DNA from: an uncultured Chlorobiales bacterium
GTDB lineage: Bacteria; Bacteroidota; Chlorobiia; Chlorobiales; Chlorobiaceae
NCBI GenBank assembly: GCA_903901395.1
Contig: CAIUQW010000153.1
Coordinates: 1 to 8,618, forward strand
DNA length: 8,618 nucleotides
Reading direction: 5' to 3'
The notes beneath the pieces were generated by a model. That model was not told where the DNA came from. It saw nothing but the letters and a program-made list of their open reading frames with translations, and ran no database searches. Made by a program: the position numbers and the translations under genes. This document shows positions 6,204 through 8,618 of the stretch, one piece after another. Position 1 is the stretch's first letter. Each line of letters begins with the position of its first letter.

Positions 6204-8618
6204 TTACGATGATTTCTTGCTCGCGAGTACTTCGTTGATGGCCTTGATCATGGTGTCGAACCGGATCGGCTTTTTCAGCAGCCTGACGATGTTGTGCTTA
6301 TTCGTTTGTTTTAAGTCCATCTCGTTCGCATAACCGGTCATCAGAATCACCGGTAAATCAGGTCTGGATGCGAAAATTTCTGAAGCAAGCCTGATTCCGG
6401 TCATTTCAGGCATGGTCAGATCGGTGATCATCAGATCGAATGTTTCTGGTGCTTGCCTGAACAGTTCGAGCGCTTTACCGGGGGCGTTCGCTATCTCGAT
6501 TCTGTGGCCGAACTGGGTGAGCATCAGACTCATGACATTCAATATCTGCTCTTCGTCATCAACCAGGAGGATTCTTGCCATTCTGTTCACAGCCAGGGTT
6601 TGCTGCTCTTTTCCAGCCTCTCTTTTATCGCTGATCGGCAGATAGATATTGAACGTCGTGCCTTTGCCTGGCTCGCTTTCCACATCGATTACCCCTTTGT
6701 AGCTGCTGATGATGCCGTGAACGACCGATAGACCGAGGCCGGTGCCCTTGTTGACCGACTTTGTCGTAAAGAATGGTTCGAAGATGCGGTCGAGCGTTTT
6801 GCTTTCCATGCCAATACCTGTATCGGAAATAGTAAGCTGCACATAAGGCTCTTTACGCAGTTCCGGAAACTTTCTGATGAGCGTGTCGCCGGGAGTTGTT
6901 TCGTCGATATCAATGCTCAGCGTGCCTCCGCTCTCTTCCATTGCATGGAATGCGTTGGTGCAGAGATTGAGGATGATCTGATAGATTTTCGACGGATCGG
7001 CAAAGATATTCCGGCAATTCTGGTTGATATGTTTTTCAATGCTGATGGTCGAAGGAATCGATGCCCGCAGGAGCGTCAATGCCTCATCGATGATAGACTG
7101 GACGGAAATGCTCGAAGATTCGGTTTCCCGCGATTTGCTGAAGGTGAGTATCTGATAGACCAGATTTTTAGCGCGTTCAGCAGCCTTTGAGATTTCATGC
7201 AGGTAGGTATATAATCTGTTGTTTTCCGGCAGATCGATCATGCCCATTTCAGCGTAGCCGAGGATTGGCGTGAGCATGTTGTTGAAATCGTGAGCGATGC
7301 CTCCGGCGAGATTGCCGAGCGTTTCGAGCCGTTCGGATCTCCGTATGCGCGATTCGAGCTTTTCGTTTTCTGTTTCCATCCGCTTTCGTTCAGTAATATC
7401 GACCAGAATGCCAACATATTTGATGGCATTGCCATCGGAATCCATGACCGGATTTCCTTTGCTCATGATCCAGCGGATAGCGCCATCGTTATCCTGAATT
7501 CTCCAGCTTGCGTTGAATTCGGCACCGGTTTGTCTGGCCTGTTCAATGGCCTGCTCTACAGGCGGACGATCCTCTGGTATGACGGTTTTCAAAAAGTTGC
7601 TTGTCGATGCCGTGCAACTGAATGGTTCGATACCAAAAAGCTGCCAGATTTCATCCGACCATTTGCTGTTGTCGGACTCCACGGAGGACTCCCATGTGCC
7701 TGCATTGGTTGCATTCAGAATGAAATGCATCCGTTCATTGCTTTCAACGAGCGCCTGCTGGAACTTCTTTTGATTGGTGATGTCATGCAAAATCAGGTAC
7801 GCCAGTGGCCTGCCCTTCACATGAATTTTTTTGCCATATGTTTCAATATCGCAAATGGTTCCGTCAGCTTTCCGATGCGTGATGGTAAAGGTTCTTTTGT
7901 CGGCGGTTTTCCACCCTTCGAGACGTTTACGGGCGACTTCGGATTTATCGATATTCAACTCTAGGACGGTTTTTTGGAGCAACTGCTCTTTGCTCCATCC
8001 GTAATATTCAGACGCGGCGTTGTTCGCGTCCACGATACGCCCGGTTTCAGGGTCGATGATCATCATGACGGCGGAGTGCTGTTCGAAGAAATTCCTGAAC
8101 CGCTCTTCGCTTTCCCGGAGCGCGTTTTCAGCCTCTTTCTGGTGCGTTATATCCCTGCCGGTACCGACTGATCCGATGATGTCGCCATTCTGGTCGCGAA
8201 TGGGCGCGTAGTTGTAACTGCCAATCCATGTTTCGCCGGTATCTTTGCGTTTCAGCCAATATTCGACGCCAATTCCGTGCTCTCCACGCAAGGCTCTTGA
8301 CACCGGCCACTCTGCGACTGGCACCAGAGTTCCGTCGGCCATGAATAAATCAAGAATATTCGGATAATCGTCAAGCTTTTTCAGACACTCATTCTTGCTT
8401 CTGAAGCGGTGGACTGTTGCAAATGCAGTGTTGAATTCGATAAATCGCCCGTCGGGATCGGAAATGAAAAGCGCATCGCTCATGCTTTCCAGCGCGGCAT
8501 CGAGAAGCAGTTTGTTTTTGAGCAATTCTCTCTGCGCGTTGTTTCGTTCCGTCACATCATTGATGATGCAAAAATAAACGCTTTTTCCCGACAGATTGCT
8601 GTGATTGCAAAATATTTC
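6204..8618 (-). CDS. Multi-PAS hybrid sensor histidine kinase with C-terminal receiver (5' end outside window)
   Basis: The frame runs through the window edge. Numbering here starts at the GTG at 8555 (783 residues to the stop). That GTG is an internal valine: 21 upstream codons stay open and end a PAS domain (INDVTERN). Then come three PAS domains (about 8-135, 141-258, 263-385), each ending in a DIT[HNE]xK/R linker. The HisKA domain has phosphoacceptor H422 in GGIAHDFNNML. The HATPase domain has N534 (LCTNAFHAM), DTGIGM (578-583), FEPFFTTK and GTGLGLS (604-610). A receiver domain (about 661-775) has D666/D667, phosphoacceptor D712 in TDLTMPEM, T740 and K762. It should sense a signal through PAS domains, autophosphorylate and pass phosphate to its own receiver. 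The ligand and output partner cannot be read from sequence. No membrane segment is in the visible part. Confidence 0.96.
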   Translation of the reverse strand, partial: EIFCNHSNLSGKSVYFCIINDVTERNNAQRELLKNKLLLDAALESMSDALFISDPDGRFIEFNTAFATVHRFRSKNECLKKLDDYPNILDLFMADGTLVPVAEWPVSRALRGEHGIGVEYWLKRKDTGETWIGSYNYAPIRDQNGDIIGSVGTGRDITHQKEAENALRESEERFRNFFEQHSAVMMIIDPETGRIVDANNAASEYYGWSKEQLLQKTVLELNIDKSEVARKRLEGWKTADKRTFTITHRKADGTICDIETYGKKIHVKGRPLAYLILHDITNQKKFQQALVESNERMHFILNATNAGTWESSVESDNSKWSDEIWQLFGIEPFSCTASTSNFLKTVIPEDRPPVEQAIEQARQTGAEFNASWRIQDNDGAIRWIMSKGNPVMDSDGNAIKYVGILVDITERKRMETENEKLESRIRRSERLETLGNLAGGIAHDFNNMLTPILGYAEMGMIDLPENNRLYTYLHEISKAAERAKNLVYQILTFSKSRETESSSISVQSIIDEALTLLRASIPSTISIEKHINQNCRNIFADPSKIYQIILNLCTNAFHAMEESGGTLSIDIDETTPGDTLIRKFPELRKEPYVQLTISDTGIGMESKTLDRIFEPFFTTKSVNKGTGLGLSVVHGIISSYKGVIDVESEPGKGTTFNIYLPISDKREAGKEQQTLAVNRMARILLVDDEEQILNVMSLMLTQFGHRIEIANAPGKALELFRQAPETFDLMITDLTMPEMTGIRLASEIFASRPDLPVILMTGYANEMDLKQTNKHNIVRLLKKPIRFDTMIKAINEVLASKKSS

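Noticed and set aside
7290..7964. 224-codon plus-strand frame opposite the kinase
   Set aside because: It is antisense to PAS and HisKA domains with clear motifs; it shows no domain of its own.

Overview
The window most resembles a chromosomal segment of a green sulfur bacterium (Chlorobiaceae: Chlorobium, Chlorobaculum or Prosthecochloris type). This rests on the general look of the proteins, the moderately GC-rich coding sequence and a short GATC-rich palindrome. No single feature is diagnostic, so the assignment is moderate confidence. There is no sign of phage, insertion sequence, plasmid or CRISPR.

Layout. On the plus strand: metG (methionyl-tRNA synthetase, 59-2170), then after 46 nt an initiator tRNA-fMet(CAU) gene (2217-2292) closed by a strong intrinsic terminator (2295-2328). 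A perfect 33-nt palindrome with a 9-nt GATC period follows (2374-2406). Next is an exported DUF1343/NamZ-type exo-N-acetylmuramidase (2449-3666). Everything after that is on the minus strand: a cyclopropane-fatty-acyl-phospholipid synthase (cfa, 4801 to 3563), whose last codons run antisense into the namZ 3' end; a STAS-domain protein with an acidic linker and a C-terminal AT-hook-like tail (5601 to 4987); a 602-nt stretch without a convincing gene; and a large multi-PAS hybrid histidine kinase (6204 to beyond 8618) whose N-terminus lies outside the window.

How the genes may work together. MetG and tRNA-fMet are enzyme and substrate, and both supply translation initiation. NamZ belongs to cell-wall (MurNAc) turnover and Cfa to membrane-lipid modification, so the middle of the window concerns the cell envelope. 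The STAS protein and the hybrid kinase are signalling proteins on the same strand as cfa. The gaps of 602 and 185 nt argue against a simple operon, and no sequence evidence ties them to a shared pathway.

Most of the window is ordinary housekeeping sequence. The least ordinary items are the STAS-acidic-AT-hook architecture, the His-to-Gln change at the expected bicarbonate-binding position of Cfa, the unresolved cfa 3' end, the periodic palindrome, and the hairpin-containing gap between the kinase and the STAS gene.
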